A program made the position numbers and the translations under genes. Source: Sphingomonas pokkalii (GTDB taxonomy: Bacteria > Pseudomonadota > Alphaproteobacteria > Sphingomonadales > Sphingomonadaceae). From it: a stretch of 64,000 nucleotides of DNA. Below the pieces are notes generated by a model that ran no database searches, had not been told where the DNA came from, and saw only the letters and a list, made by a program, of their open reading frames with translations. Shown in pieces: positions 20,855 through 29,939 of the stretch (its first letter is position 1; every line of letters starts with the position of its first letter). Location of the stretch: NCBI RefSeq assembly GCF_003096275.1, contig NZ_QENQ01000001.1, forward strand, positions 2,352,731 to 2,416,730, given 5' to 3'.

Positions 20855-21325
20855 TTACCAGCGGTAGTGGCTGAAGGCGCGGTTCGCTTCCGCCATGCGG
20901 TGCGTGTCTTCGCGCTTCTTCACCGCGTTGCCGCGGTTGTTCGCCGCATCCATCAGCTCACCCGAAAGACGGGCGGCCATGGTGTGCTCGCTGCGGTTGC
21001 GGGCCGAGGCGATCAGCCAGCGGATCGCCAGCGCCTGGGCGCGCTCCGGGCGCACTTCGACGGGGACCTGGTAGGTCGCACCGCCGACGCGGCGGCTGCG
21101 GACCTCGATGCCGGGCTTGATGTTGTTCAGCGCGTCATGGAACACGCCGAGCGGCTCGCGCTTGGCGCGGGTCTCAACGGTTTCAAGCGCACCGTACACG
21201 ATCGCTTCGGCGACGGACTTCTTGCCGTCCAGCATCACCGAATTCATGAACTTCGAAAGAACCACATCCCCGAACTTCGGGTCGGGCAGGATTTCCCGCT
21301 TCTCGGGACGACGACGACGTGCCAT
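20855..21325 (-). CDS. rpsG: 30S ribosomal protein S7
   Basis: S7 nucleates assembly of the small-subunit head and controls the str operon in E. coli. The 156-residue protein starts [20 protein letters not shown], the S7 signature, and has [20 protein letters not shown]. Length is normal. It lies 62 bases after rpsL. Confidence 0.98.
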   Translation of the reverse strand: MARRRRPEKREILPDPKFGDVVLSKFMNSVMLDGKKSVAEAIVYGALETVETRAKREPLGVFHDALNNIKPGIEVRSRRVGGATYQVPVEVRPERAQALAIRWLIASARNRSEHTMAARLSGELMDAANNRGNAVKKREDTHRMAEANRAFSHYRW

Positions 21326-21387
21326 CTCAACTTTTCCTTATGATCTTCAGCCGATCCGAAACCTGTTCGGGGCTTACTATGGCCTGA

Positions 21388-21759
21388 TTACTTCGGACGC
21401 TTCGCGCCGTACTTCGAACGGCTCTGCTTACGATCCTTGACGCCCTGCGTATCCAGCACGCCGCGAAGGACGTGGTAGCGGACGCCGGGAAGATCGCGCA
21501 CACGGCCGCCGCGGATGAGCACCACCGAGTGCTCCTGCAGGTTGTGGCCTTCGCCCGGGATGTAGCTGATGACTTCGCGGCTGTTGGTCAGACGGACCTT
21601 GGCCACCTTGCGAAGCGCCGAGTTCGGCTTCTTCGGGGTCGTCGTGTACACGCGGGTGCAAACGCCGCGCTTCTGCGGGTTCTGTTCCATCGCAGGGACC
21701 TTGCTCTTGGCCTTCTGCGGTTCGCGGCCCTTGCGGACCAGCTGGTTAATCGTCGGCAT
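21388..21759 (-). CDS. rpsL: 30S ribosomal protein S12
   Basis: S12 controls decoding accuracy and is the site of streptomycin resistance changes. The 123-residue protein starts [20 protein letters not shown]; a start four codons upstream (MKGF) is possible, but the family start is [22 protein letters not shown] holds the conserved K43-region lysine, and [20 protein letters not shown] the K88-region; neither appears altered (wild-type lysine at the first; the second region ends [10 protein letters not shown]). It is the first gene of the str operon. Confidence 0.97.
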   Translation of the reverse strand: MPTINQLVRKGREPQKAKSKVPAMEQNPQKRGVCTRVYTTTPKKPNSALRKVAKVRLTNSREVISYIPGEGHNLQEHSVVLIRGGRVRDLPGVRYHVLRGVLDTQGVKDRKQSRSKYGAKRPK

Positions 21760-21946
21760 GAAGCCCTTCACCTTTCAGATGGTTACTTTGCTGGAGCCCT
21801 GTTGGACAGAATACGAAAAGGCCCCGGCGGCCTCAGCCCCCCGGGCGATTGCGTCTCCAGCAACGTTCAGCTCTTTGCGCCGCAAGGGGAATCGCCCCAC
21901 GCGGAACCGGGCGGCCTATATCGATGCGCGCCCTCGCGGTCAACCG

Positions 21947-21991
21947 CACAGCCGGGCGGCGCGCGCGGTGGCACCGCGCCGCCCGGCTGTG
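21947..21991 (-). promoter_or_regulatory. 17-bp perfect hairpin upstream of rpsL
   Basis: The arms at 21947-21963 and 21975-21991 are perfect 17-base reverse complements, cacagccgggcggcgcg and its complement, around an 11-base loop. It lies 188 bases before the rpsL start on the minus strand and 48 bases before the bactofilin start on the plus strand. There is no adjacent T-run. It could be a leader structure for the str operon or a boundary element; function is unknown. Confidence 0.45.
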
Positions 21992-22038
21992 CTAGCCACC
22001 GGCAGTGGGATTCGGCAATCACCGAAATGGGGACCATC

Positions 22039-22485
22039 ATGTTCAACGGCAACCGCAATCGCGAAGAACGTACGGCACCGGGCACGGCGCAGACCAATGC
22101 CCGGCGTGGTCAATTCTCGGTGCTGGGCGCGGATATCGTCGTCACCGGTGACATCACCGCCACCGCCGATCTGCACATCGATGGGCGGGTGGAAGGCGAT
22201 GTACGCTGCGGCAGCCTGGTGCAGGGCGCGGAAAGCCAGATTTTCGGGCGAGTCGAAGCCGAGGATGCACGGCTGGCGGGGTTGGTCGAAGGTGCCGTCC
22301 ATGTCCGCCGGCTGATCATCGAGCGCACCGCCCGGATCACCGGCGACGTCGAATATGAAACGCTCACCGTCGAACAGGGCGGTCATATCGACGGACGCCT
22401 CAAGCACCGGGAAGACACGATCGCCGCGGCGGCCGCCGCCGCCCCGCCCCCGCTGCTCCAGGCGGTCGGCGGGGAGACAGCCTGA
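22039..22485 (+). CDS. Bactofilin family protein
   Basis: Bactofilins polymerise into cytoskeletal filaments linked to cell shape, stalk or cell-wall enzyme placement. The 148-residue protein has a flexible N-terminus, then a repeated beta pattern in the core (SVLGADIVVTGDITATADLH, DGRVEGDVRCGS, GRVEAEDARLAGLVEG, ARITGDVEYETLTVEQGGHI) typical of the DUF583/bactofilin beta-helix, and an alanine/proline tail. ATG at 22039 has GGGGA 6 bases upstream; an in-frame ATG at 22027 is the alternative. It diverges from rpsL and converges on the DUF4142 gene. Confidence 0.9.
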   Translation: MFNGNRNREERTAPGTAQTNARRGQFSVLGADIVVTGDITATADLHIDGRVEGDVRCGSLVQGAESQIFGRVEAEDARLAGLVEGAVHVRRLIIERTARITGDVEYETLTVEQGGHIDGRLKHREDTIAAAAAAAPPPLLQAVGGETA

Positions 22486-22505
22486 CGGCCGCACCCGGGC
22501 GCGAT

Positions 22506-23111
22506 CTACATGCCGCGGATCGCGTCATCATGTTTGGCGATCATGCCCTCGGCCTCGCGGGCGAAAGCACGAAGCGACTCCACGTCGCCCCGCGCGGCAT
22601 AGCCTCGCACGGCGGCAAGCGCCTGGGCATGTGCGGCCACCTGCTGCGCCTTGTATTCGGTGTCGAACGCGGTGCCGGTCGCGGCCTGCAACGCCTGTAG
22701 ATGGGCCTGTTGCTCCGCCGTCAGCGCCGGCGCCGGCGTGATCGCCGGGCTTGCCTTGCCGGCGGCAGCCTTCAGCTTGTCGGTGGATTGGGTGTGCGCC
22801 GCCACCATTTCCGCGCCGAACGCCTTCAGCCCTGCGCTGGTCGCCTTGGCTTGCGCCAGCTTGCCCGCGGCGATCTCATAGGCATCGCTGGCGGCGACGG
22901 TGTCGGCGAAGTCCTGGCCCGTCATCGCCGCAGCGGCCATCGCGTTGCCCGCGCCATCGTTCATCATCGCCCTATCGTCCGCCATGGCGTTGCCGGTGGA
23001 CATGGACGTCTCCATGCCGTTGTCCACGCCGGGGCTGTCGGTGTTGCCACCACAGGCGCCCAGCGCCAGTAGCGGTGCAATCCCCAGGATCAGCAGTTGC
23101 TTGTTCGTCAT
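22506..23111 (-). CDS. DUF4142 family lipoprotein
   Basis: The 201-residue product starts MTNKQLLILGIAPLLALGAC, a clear lipoprotein signal with the modified cysteine at residue 20. After a low-complexity Asp/Met/Asn-rich linker (25-70), a helical domain starts at GQDFADTVAASDAYEIAAGK and continues with GLKAFGAEMVAAHTQSTDKL, which resembles DUF4142 (ferritin-like fold). The role is unknown; some relatives are linked to envelope stress. The start was placed at the signal peptide, with GAAACCTCC-type AGGAGG upstream. Confidence 0.85.
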   Translation of the reverse strand: MTNKQLLILGIAPLLALGACGGNTDSPGVDNGMETSMSTGNAMADDRAMMNDGAGNAMAAAAMTGQDFADTVAASDAYEIAAGKLAQAKATSAGLKAFGAEMVAAHTQSTDKLKAAAGKASPAITPAPALTAEQQAHLQALQAATGTAFDTEYKAQQVAAHAQALAAVRGYAARGDVESLRAFAREAEGMIAKHDDAIRGM

Positions 23112-23271
23112 CGAAACCTCCTCATTCCTGGCACGAAGCAACGCACCTTGCTCGGGCACGTTCCGGAAGAACGCGATTATCTAATTGATTTTAAATAACA
23201 AACTATCAAAGGTTAGGGGCAGTGCCGCGCCGGGGCTTGTCGATGGGGCCGGCTTGCCGCTAAGGCGGCCG

Positions 23272-23450
23272 GCGTAACGGGTGTCCTCCCGACGGAGGAT
23301 GAAAAGGGAACTCGGTGCCAAGTCCGAGGCTGCCCCCGCAACTGTAACCGGCGAGTCGGCGCGCCTTTCTGCCACTGGGGCTTCCAGCTTCGGGAAGGCG
23401 GCGCGCCAGCATGGACCCGGAAGCCAGGAGACCTGCCCGGTACCGTCGAT
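23272..23450 (+). promoter_or_regulatory. Cobalamin riboswitch
   Basis: The leader of btuB contains the conserved elements of the adenosylcobalamin aptamer: ggtgtcc near 23280, gaaaagggaactcggtgcc (about 23300-23319), the B12 box region ggctgcccccgcaactgtaa (23328-23347), gccactgggg (23371-23380) and ggaagccaggagacctgcc (23419-23437). It should repress btuBFCD when cobalamin is plentiful. Bounds are approximate. About 110 bases of leader follow before the btuB start and could hold the expression platform, for example a ribosome-site or terminator hairpin around 23465-23510. Confidence 0.95.
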
Positions 23451-23557
23451 TCCTTCACGCGGGCGGGGTGCACCGGGTGATCGGGGCTGAAACCCCCGTG
23501 CGAGCGACACCAAACCATGCGGGGCCGCCGGTCCCCATCCTCGGGTGTCTATACCAG

Positions 23558-25408
23558 ATGCGTTTCTTGCCATTTTCCCTTGCCGCCGCCACGGCGTTCG
23601 CACCGATCGCCGCCCATGCCGAGCCCGATGACGCGAAGATCATCGTCGTCGCCAGCGGCGTCGCCCAGCCGGCGGACGAAGTCGGCCGCTCGGTGACGGT
23701 GATCGACCGCGCCGAGATCGAGCAGCGCCAAACGGTCGCGCTCTCCGATCTGCTGGCGACCACGCCGGGCGTCACCGTCGCCCGCAACGGCGGGCTCGGC
23801 ACCGCCACCGCGCTCAGCATCCGCGGCGCGCAGAGCGATCAGACGCTGGTGCTGATCGACGGCATCCGCGTGAGCGACCCCTCCTCCACCGGCGGCGCCT
23901 TCAACTTCGCCAGCCTGCTCGCGGGATCGATCGAGCGCGTCGAAGTGCTGCGCGGCCCCAATTCGGTGATCTGGGGCAGCCAGGCGATCGGCGGCGTCGT
24001 CAACGTCACCACCCTGCAAGGGGCGCAGGGCCTCTACCTCCGCGCCAATGCGGAGGGCGGCTCGTTCGGCACCTTCAACGGCAATGCGGCGATCGCCGGC
24101 GGCAATGACCGGATCACCGCCGGGCTCACCGCGGGCTACCTCACCACGGACGGCATCTCCGCCGCCGCCGACGGCACCGAAGCGGACGGCTATCGCCAGT
24201 TCGGCGCCACCGGCAATGTCCAGGTGACGCTGGCCGAAGGCCTCGCGCTCGATCTGCGCGGCTATTATGCCGACGGCAAGGTCGATCTGGACGGCTATGC
24301 CCCGCCCGCCTTCACCTTCGGCGATACCCGCGAATATGCCAAGACGCAGGAACTATATGGCTATGCCGGCCTGCGCCACGAAGCGTTCGGCGGCCGGCTG
24401 CGCAACCGGATCGGCTTCACCCTCTCCGACATCGATCGCGACGGCTATACTGGCGACGACAGTATCGCCTATCGCTATCGCGGCCGCGCCGAGCGCTACC
24501 TCTATCAGGGCGATGCCATGCTGGCCGATCCGCTCCGCATCGTGTTCGGCGCGGAGCATGAGCAAAGCCGCATCCGCTATGACGAAGGCTTTGGCAGCAC
24601 CGGCCGCTATTCGGCTGGGATCACCAGCGTCTATGGCCAGGCGATCGTCACGCCGATCGCGCCGGTGACGGTAACGGCCGGCGTCCGCAACGACGATCAC
24701 AGCCGCTTCGGCAATCACTGGACCTGGAACGCCGATCTCGCGGTGCGCGCCACCGCCGATACGCTGCTTCACGCCAGCTATGGCGAAGGCTTCAAGGCGC
24801 CGACGCTCTACCAGCTCTACAGCGCCTATGGGTTCCAGGACCTCCAGCCGGAAACCGCCAGGAGCTACGAAGCCGGCGTGCGCCAGTCGCTGGCGGGCGG
24901 CAAGGTCGCGCTGGGCGCCACCTGGTTCCACCGCGATGCCGACAACCAGATCGATTTCAACTTCGCCACGTCGAGCTATTTCAACCTCAACAAGACGCGC
25001 GCGGAAGGCATCGAGCTCGAAGCCGTGCTCCGGCCGGTCGCGGCATTCACGGTGCGGGGCAACGTCACCCATGTCACCGCCGAGAACCGCACCGCCGGCA
25101 GCATCGGCAAGGATCTGCCCCGCCGCCCGCGCGATACCGCCAGCGTCTCGGCCGACTATCGCTTCCCCTTCGGCCTGTCGCTCGGCGGCACGGTGACGAT
25201 GGTGGGCGACAGCTTCAACGATGCCGGCAACGCCACCCGCATCGATGGCTATGCCCTTGCCGGCGTGCGGGCGGAAATGCCGGTCACGAAAATGCTGTCC
25301 GTCTATGGCCGCGTCGATAATATCGGCGACGTGCGCTATCAGCAGATCACCGGCTACGGCACCTATGGCCGCGCTGCCTATGGCGGCGTGCGGGTGCGCT
25401 TCCAGTGA
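23558..25408 (+). CDS. btuB: TonB-dependent vitamin B12 outer membrane receptor
   Basis: Imports cobalamin across the outer membrane with TonB energy. The 616-residue product has a signal peptide (MRFLPFSLAAATAFAPIAAH, cut after AHA), a TonB-box-like AKIIVVAS, a plug domain with LSIRGAQSDQTLVLIDGIRV and ERVEVLRGPNSVIWGSQAIG, then a beta-barrel ending in a terminal phenylalanine-glutamine (GGVRVRFQ). The start was chosen at the signal peptide; the longer frame overlaps the riboswitch. Substrate choice rests on the riboswitch and the btuFCD genes downstream. Confidence 0.94.
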   Translation: MRFLPFSLAAATAFAPIAAHAEPDDAKIIVVASGVAQPADEVGRSVTVIDRAEIEQRQTVALSDLLATTPGVTVARNGGLGTATALSIRGAQSDQTLVLIDGIRVSDPSSTGGAFNFASLLAGSIERVEVLRGPNSVIWGSQAIGGVVNVTTLQGAQGLYLRANAEGGSFGTFNGNAAIAGGNDRITAGLTAGYLTTDGISAAADGTEADGYRQFGATGNVQVTLAEGLALDLRGYYADGKVDLDGYAPPAFTFGDTREYAKTQELYGYAGLRHEAFGGRLRNRIGFTLSDIDRDGYTGDDSIAYRYRGRAERYLYQGDAMLADPLRIVFGAEHEQSRIRYDEGFGSTGRYSAGITSVYGQAIVTPIAPVTVTAGVRNDDHSRFGNHWTWNADLAVRATADTLLHASYGEGFKAPTLYQLYSAYGFQDLQPETARSYEAGVRQSLAGGKVALGATWFHRDADNQIDFNFATSSYFNLNKTRAEGIELEAVLRPVAAFTVRGNVTHVTAENRTAGSIGKDLPRRPRDTASVSADYRFPFGLSLGGTVTMVGDSFNDAGNATRIDGYALAGVRAEMPVTKMLSVYGRVDNIGDVRYQQITGYGTYGRAAYGGVRVRFQ

Positions 25409-26232
25409 GAGCCGGCGCCGCGCTGCTCGCCTGTCTGTGGCTGGCCAGCTGCGCGGCGCCGCCGCCCCCTGCCGGCGGGGGTATCGTGTCGATGAACCCC
25501 TGCGCCGATGCCATGCTGCTGGCGCTGGTGCCGCCGGCACGCATCGCCGCGATCAGCCATTATTCGCAAAGGCCTGATTCCACCTCGATCCCGCTCGATG
25601 TCGCCCGGCGCTTCCGCGGCACCAGCGGCACGGCGGAGGAAGTGATCGGGATGAAGCCCGATCTGGTGATCGCCAGCAGCTTCACGCCGCCCTCCACCCG
25701 CGAAGCCTTTGCCCGGGCCCGGCTGAACGCGCTCTACCTCGACATTCCCGCCTCGATCGATGCCAGCAAGGCGCAGGTGACCGCGCTCGCCGCCGCGGTC
25801 GGCGCCCCGGCCAGGGGCGCCGCCCTCAACGCCCGGATCGACGCCGCCATCGCCGCTACCGGCTGGCGCGGCCCGAAGGCTTCCGCCCTGCTCTGGATCG
25901 GCGGCAACCTCGTCAACGGCAGCCAGACGCTGCTCGACGACATGATGGTCCGCACCGGCTTCGCCAACCAGGCGGCGCATTACGGCCTCGCCCATACCGG
26001 CCAGCTGCCGATGGAGCAGGTGATCGCCGATCCGCCGCGGGTGATGCTCGTGCCCGAAGGCGCCGGCCATGACAGCGATTCGCGCGCCGCCGCCCTGCGC
26101 CAACGCGCCATCGCCGAAACCGGCCTGCCGGTGCTGCAGGCCCAATTCCCACGCCATCTGGTCAATTGCGGTGGTCCGGTTATTCCCGCGGCGATGACTC
26201 GCCTCGCCGCCCTCCGCCGGAGCGTTCGATGA
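25405..26232 (+). CDS. btuF: Cobalamin ABC transporter substrate-binding protein (BtuF-like)
   Basis: Expected to bind cobalamin in the periplasm and pass it to the permease. The 275-residue product starts at GTG 25405, overlapping the btuB stop in a GTGA junction. The N-terminus has a lipobox (LWLASC, cysteine 16), so it is probably a lipoprotein. The fold pattern matches class III binding proteins (PF01497): GIVSMNPCADAMLLALVPPA, GMKPDLVIAS and a central helix. A role in iron-siderophore uptake is possible from sequence alone, but the riboswitch favours B12. Confidence 0.88.
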   Translation: MRAGAALLACLWLASCAAPPPPAGGGIVSMNPCADAMLLALVPPARIAAISHYSQRPDSTSIPLDVARRFRGTSGTAEEVIGMKPDLVIASSFTPPSTREAFARARLNALYLDIPASIDASKAQVTALAAAVGAPARGAALNARIDAAIAATGWRGPKASALLWIGGNLVNGSQTLLDDMMVRTGFANQAAHYGLAHTGQLPMEQVIADPPRVMLVPEGAGHDSDSRAAALRQRAIAETGLPVLQAQFPRHLVNCGGPVIPAAMTRLAALRRSVR

Positions 26233-27200
26233 ACCGCCTCGCCCTCAATCTCGGCCTGGCGCTGCTCGTCGCCCTGCTGTTCGCCGGATCGCTGATGGCC
26301 GGCAAGTTCTGGGTGCCCCCCGCCGCCTGGTTCAGCCAGGATCCGCGCTGGTGGATCATCGCCGAGTTGCGCCTGCCCCGCGCACTGCTGGGCCTCGCCA
26401 TCGGCGCCGCCCTGGGGCTTTCGGGCGCCGTGCTGCAGGGGTTCCTGCGCAATCCGCTCGCCGATCCGGCGGTGGTCGGCGTCTCGTCCAGCGCCGCACT
26501 GGGGGCGGTTGCCAGCATCGTGCTGCTCGGCAGCACCGCGCCGCTCGTGCTGTTCGGCTGCGCCATGGCGGCGGCGTGCGGATCGATGCTGCTGCTCGCC
26601 GGGCTCGCCTGGCGGGCGGAAAGCGCCGTCGCCTTCATCCTGGCCGGCACCGTACTCGCCAGCCTGGGCGCGGCGCTCACCAGCTTCCTCATCTCGATCG
26701 CCCCCAACCCCTATGCCACCGCCGAGATTCTCGACTGGATCATGGGCGCGCTCACCGATCGCAGCTATGCCGAAGTCCAGCTCGCGCTGCCGTTCATCGT
26801 GGCAGGCTGCGCGCTGCTGCTGCTCACCGGCCGTGCGCTCGATGCGCTGACCCTGGGCGAAGCCGCCGCGCGATCGATGGGAGTACGGCTGGAGCGCACC
26901 CAATTGCTCGTCGTGCTCGGCACCGGCCTCGCGGTCGGCGCCAGCGTGGCGGTAAGCGGGGTGGTCGGCTTTGTCGGCCTGATCGTGCCGCATCTGCTGC
27001 GCCCGCTGACCGGCGCACGCCCATCTGCGCTGCTGCTGCCCAGCGCCTTGGGCGGCGCGGCGCTGGTACTGGCGGCGGACAGCCTCGTGCGCCTTTCCCC
27101 CGGCGCGGGCGAGATCCGCCTCGGCATCGCGATGGCGCTGCTCGGCACGCCCTTCTTCTTCGCGCTGCTCCTCAAACTCCGGCGGTCGACATGGAACTGA
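26229..27200 (+). CDS. btuC: Cobalamin ABC transporter permease (BtuC/FecCD family)
   Basis: Inner-membrane permease of the B12 importer. The 323-residue protein is strongly hydrophobic, with the family segments LRLPRALLGLAIGAALGLSG and LRNPLADPAVVGVSSSAALG, and the C-terminal GFVGLIVPHLLRPLTGARP, which couples to the ATPase. Slightly short of the usual 325-350 residues. ATG 26229 overlaps the btuF stop (ATGA). Confidence 0.92.
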   Translation: MNRLALNLGLALLVALLFAGSLMAGKFWVPPAAWFSQDPRWWIIAELRLPRALLGLAIGAALGLSGAVLQGFLRNPLADPAVVGVSSSAALGAVASIVLLGSTAPLVLFGCAMAAACGSMLLLAGLAWRAESAVAFILAGTVLASLGAALTSFLISIAPNPYATAEILDWIMGALTDRSYAEVQLALPFIVAGCALLLLTGRALDALTLGEAAARSMGVRLERTQLLVVLGTGLAVGASVAVSGVVGFVGLIVPHLLRPLTGARPSALLLPSALGGAALVLAADSLVRLSPGAGEIRLGIAMALLGTPFFFALLLKLRRSTWN

Positions 27201-27970
27201 GCGTCACCGATCTCGCCGTCAGCCTCGGCAAGCGCCGGGTGCTGCACGGGCTGGATGCGGCGCTGCGGCCCGGCAAGGTCACGGCGATCCTCGGCCCCAA
27301 CGGCTCGGGCAAGTCCACCCTGGTCCGCACACTGGCCGGGCTGCTCGATCCCGATGCCGGCCAGGTGAAGCTGGGCGGCAGGCTGCTTGCGCGGCTGGAG
27401 CCGCGCGAGCGCGCCCGCCGCATCGGCTATCTGCCGCAGGACGCGACGGTGCACTGGGATCTGCGCGTCGCCGATCTGGTCGCGCTCGGCCGGCTGCCGC
27501 ACCGCGCGCCCTTTGCCGGTCTTTCGGCCGAGGATCGCGCCGCGATCGATGCCGCGATCGATGCCACCGCGATCGGGCCTCTCGCCGATCGGCTCGTTAC
27601 CCAGCTTTCCGGCGGCGAGCGCGCCCGGGTGCTGCTCGCGCGGGTGCTGGCCGGGCAGCCGCAATGGCTGCTGGCGGATGAGCCGCTGGCCAGCCTCGAT
27701 CCGGTCCACCAGCTCGATCTGCTCGATCGCCTGCGTGCGCTGGCGGCCGGCGGCATGGGCGTGGTGATCGTGCTGCACGATCTCGTCCAGGCCGCGCGCG
27801 CGGCCGACGACGTGCTGCTGCTCCGCGACGGGCGTACGGTCACCTTCGGTCCGGCCGCCACCGCCCTCGCCCACCAGCCGCTGCGCGATGCGTTCGGCGT
27901 GGAAGTGATGGTGATCGGCGACGATCAGGGCCGGTTGCTGCCGGTGCCGATCGGTCGGGTAAAGGAATAG
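27191..27970 (+). CDS. btuD: Cobalamin ABC transporter ATP-binding protein
   Basis: Powers the importer in the cytoplasm. The 259-residue protein has Walker A GPNGSGKST (35-43), the Q-loop region GYLPQDA, signature LSGGE (139-143), Walker B WLLADEP (159-165) and the switch histidine in VLHDL. It overlaps btuC by 10 bases, ending the btuB-btuF-btuC-btuD operon. No cobalamin synthesis genes are nearby, so the cluster is for uptake only. Confidence 0.93.
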   Translation: MELSVTDLAVSLGKRRVLHGLDAALRPGKVTAILGPNGSGKSTLVRTLAGLLDPDAGQVKLGGRLLARLEPRERARRIGYLPQDATVHWDLRVADLVALGRLPHRAPFAGLSAEDRAAIDAAIDATAIGPLADRLVTQLSGGERARVLLARVLAGQPQWLLADEPLASLDPVHQLDLLDRLRALAAGGMGVVIVLHDLVQAARAADDVLLLRDGRTVTFGPAATALAHQPLRDAFGVEVMVIGDDQGRLLPVPIGRVKE

Positions 27971-28033
27971 CGCCCAATTGCCAGCGCCCGGCGCTGCGCC
28001 TAGCATCCTGCCCCAACACGGGGGAGGATGCAC

Positions 28034-29089
28034 ATGATCGTTCGATCGATGGCGGTTGCGATCGGCCTGTTGCTGGCGACCGGCGTACCGGCGGCGGCCC
28101 AGCAGCAAAGCCGCAAGATCGAGGTTCCGGCCGACAAGAAGTGGCAGCACGCCGCCACCGGCCTGATCGTGCCGACGGCTCTTGCCGGTTTGCCCCGCAA
28201 CGAGATCACCGATGCCAGCGACCGCGAAATCGACGTCTCGCTCCAGTTCGGCGACAGCAATACCACCCACGCCACCATCTTCCTCTTCCGCCCGGCGCTG
28301 ATGGACGTGCCGGTCTGGTTCGATCGGGTGGAGACCCAGGTGCTCAAGGGCGACACATTCGGTGCCGCGGAACCGATCGGCACGCCATCGGGCTTCGCGC
28401 TGCCGGGCGGCACCGCAACCAGCGCGCTGCGCCGCGTGTATCAACCGGCACATCCGCCGTTCCGCGCCACCGGCGTCGCGGTGCTGCCGCTCGGGCAATG
28501 GCTGGTGGTGGTGCGGCTCAGCTCCGCGGTGCTTTCCCCTGCGGAACTGGACACCAAGCTCTCGACCGTGGTCGCCGAACTGGGCTGGCCGGCCCGCAAG
28601 CCGAATGTGCCGGAAGCGCCGGCAGCCGCCCCGGTCCAGCCTTGCGCGACGCCGCTACGCTACGACCCGAAAGCGAAGATGAAGAAGCCGGACATGGCAG
28701 CGGGCCTGCTCGGCGCAACGCTGGCGATGATGGCGTCCAAGCCACCGGAAGACGGCAAGAAGGAAGAAGAATCGGCGCCTGCCACATTCTGCCGCGACGG
28801 CGAAGGCAGCACGGAACTGGGCGTGTACCGCGCGCTGCCGGCGGACAGCTTTGCCTACACCATCGCCATCGCCGATGCGGGTAATACGATCTCGGTCTAT
28901 CCCGATCTGCTCTCCGACGCGAAAAAGCCCGGCTATGCGGTGACGCTCAACACGCTCGAGCGCGCCTATGTCTTTCCGGCATTCGATCGGCTTCCCGAGC
29001 CGGTCAAGGTGATGGACGCGCTGACGAAGACCAGGCCGATTTCCTCCACCGGGCGCGACGGCAACGAAATCTCCATCCAGGCGCAATAA
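28034..29089 (+). CDS. Secreted protein of unknown function
   Basis: The 351-residue product has a signal peptide (MIVRSMAVAIGLLLATGVPA, then AAAQQQ). No family was recognised. The mature part starts with SRKIEVPADKKWQHAATGLI, mixes short strands with an alanine/proline linker near the middle (PEAPAAAPVQP), has two cysteines (in VQPCATP and ATFCRDG) that may pair, and a charged lysine/glutamate-rich patch. GGAGG lies 6 bases before this ATG; an ATG two codons upstream (28028) touches the ribosome site. It converges on the LysR gene. Confidence 0.8.
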   Translation: MIVRSMAVAIGLLLATGVPAAAQQQSRKIEVPADKKWQHAATGLIVPTALAGLPRNEITDASDREIDVSLQFGDSNTTHATIFLFRPALMDVPVWFDRVETQVLKGDTFGAAEPIGTPSGFALPGGTATSALRRVYQPAHPPFRATGVAVLPLGQWLVVVRLSSAVLSPAELDTKLSTVVAELGWPARKPNVPEAPAAAPVQPCATPLRYDPKAKMKKPDMAAGLLGATLAMMASKPPEDGKKEEESAPATFCRDGEGSTELGVYRALPADSFAYTIAIADAGNTISVYPDLLSDAKKPGYAVTLNTLERAYVFPAFDRLPEPVKVMDALTKTRPISSTGRDGNEISIQAQ

Positions 29090-29101
29090 CCGGGGCAGCA
29101 A

Positions 29102-29896
29102 CTAGCCGCCCAGCACCTCGACCAGCGTCTGCACCTTCTTCTGCCGCCACTGCGGCAGCGGCGCGACCAGCCAATAGCCGAGTCGCGAGGCCTTGGGCTC
29201 GCCGACCATGGCCACCCGGCCCGCCTCGATATCGGCGCGGGCGAGCAACTCGGGCACGGTCGCACGGCCCAGCCCCTGCGCCGCCGCGTCTATGGCAAGA
29301 CCGGCATCGGCGACGCGCACCAGCGATCCGGCATCCTCCGCCATGCAGCCGGGCCAGGAAATCCGCACGTCGATCGTGCCGCCGCCGGGGCGCTCGATCG
29401 TGATCATGCCGTCGCTTTCCAGCGCCTCGCCCTCATGCTCGCCCGGCCCTTCGCCCCAGCGGATCGCCAGGTCGAGATTGGCTTCGGTGAAGTCGAGCGC
29501 ATCGTCGGCGGGAACCAGGACGAAGCGCAGATCGGGATCGATTCGCGCGATGTCGGAAAGCCGCGGCATCAGCCATTTGGCGGTCAGGTCGCGCGGCGCG
29601 GCGATGGTCAGCGACTTGGAGGATTGCCCCGCCTGCATCGCCCGCACCGCTTCCTCGAACTGGAGGAAGCCGTTGCGCAGCGCGGTGAGGCCGCTTTCCG
29701 CCTCGGGGGTCAACTCCAGCCCCTTGGTGGTGCGCCGGAACAACACCACGCCCAGCGTATCCTCCAGCGCCCGGATCTGCTGGCCGACGGCAGCCGGGGT
29801 CACCGCCAGCTCGTCCGCCGCGCGGGTGAAGGAGAGGTGGCGGGCGGCGGCATCGAGCACGCGCATTCCGTTCAACGGCAGATGGGTCCGCTTCAT
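29102..29896 (-). CDS. LysR-family transcriptional regulator (GcvA-like)
   Basis: A DNA-binding regulator of about 264 residues. The N-terminal winged helix-turn-helix is clear (LPLNGMRVLDAAARHLSFTR, AADELAVTPAAVGQQIRALE, FRRTTKGLELTPEAESGL), with the GcvA-subgroup look. The C-terminal effector domain is shortened compared with the usual 290-310 residues, in the middle around EGPGEHEGEALESDG. The target is unknown. No divergent partner gene: upstream lies apaG on the same strand, 43 bases away. Confidence 0.9.
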   Translation of the reverse strand: MKRTHLPLNGMRVLDAAARHLSFTRAADELAVTPAAVGQQIRALEDTLGVVLFRRTTKGLELTPEAESGLTALRNGFLQFEEAVRAMQAGQSSKSLTIAAPRDLTAKWLMPRLSDIARIDPDLRFVLVPADDALDFTEANLDLAIRWGEGPGEHEGEALESDGMITIERPGGGTIDVRISWPGCMAEDAGSLVRVADAGLAIDAAAQGLGRATVPELLARADIEAGRVAMVGEPKASRLGYWLVAPLPQWRQKKVQTLVEVLGG

Positions 29897-29939
29897 CTCG
29901 ATCCTTCTCCGGCCTGTCCCCGGCGCAGACCCCGGCCTC

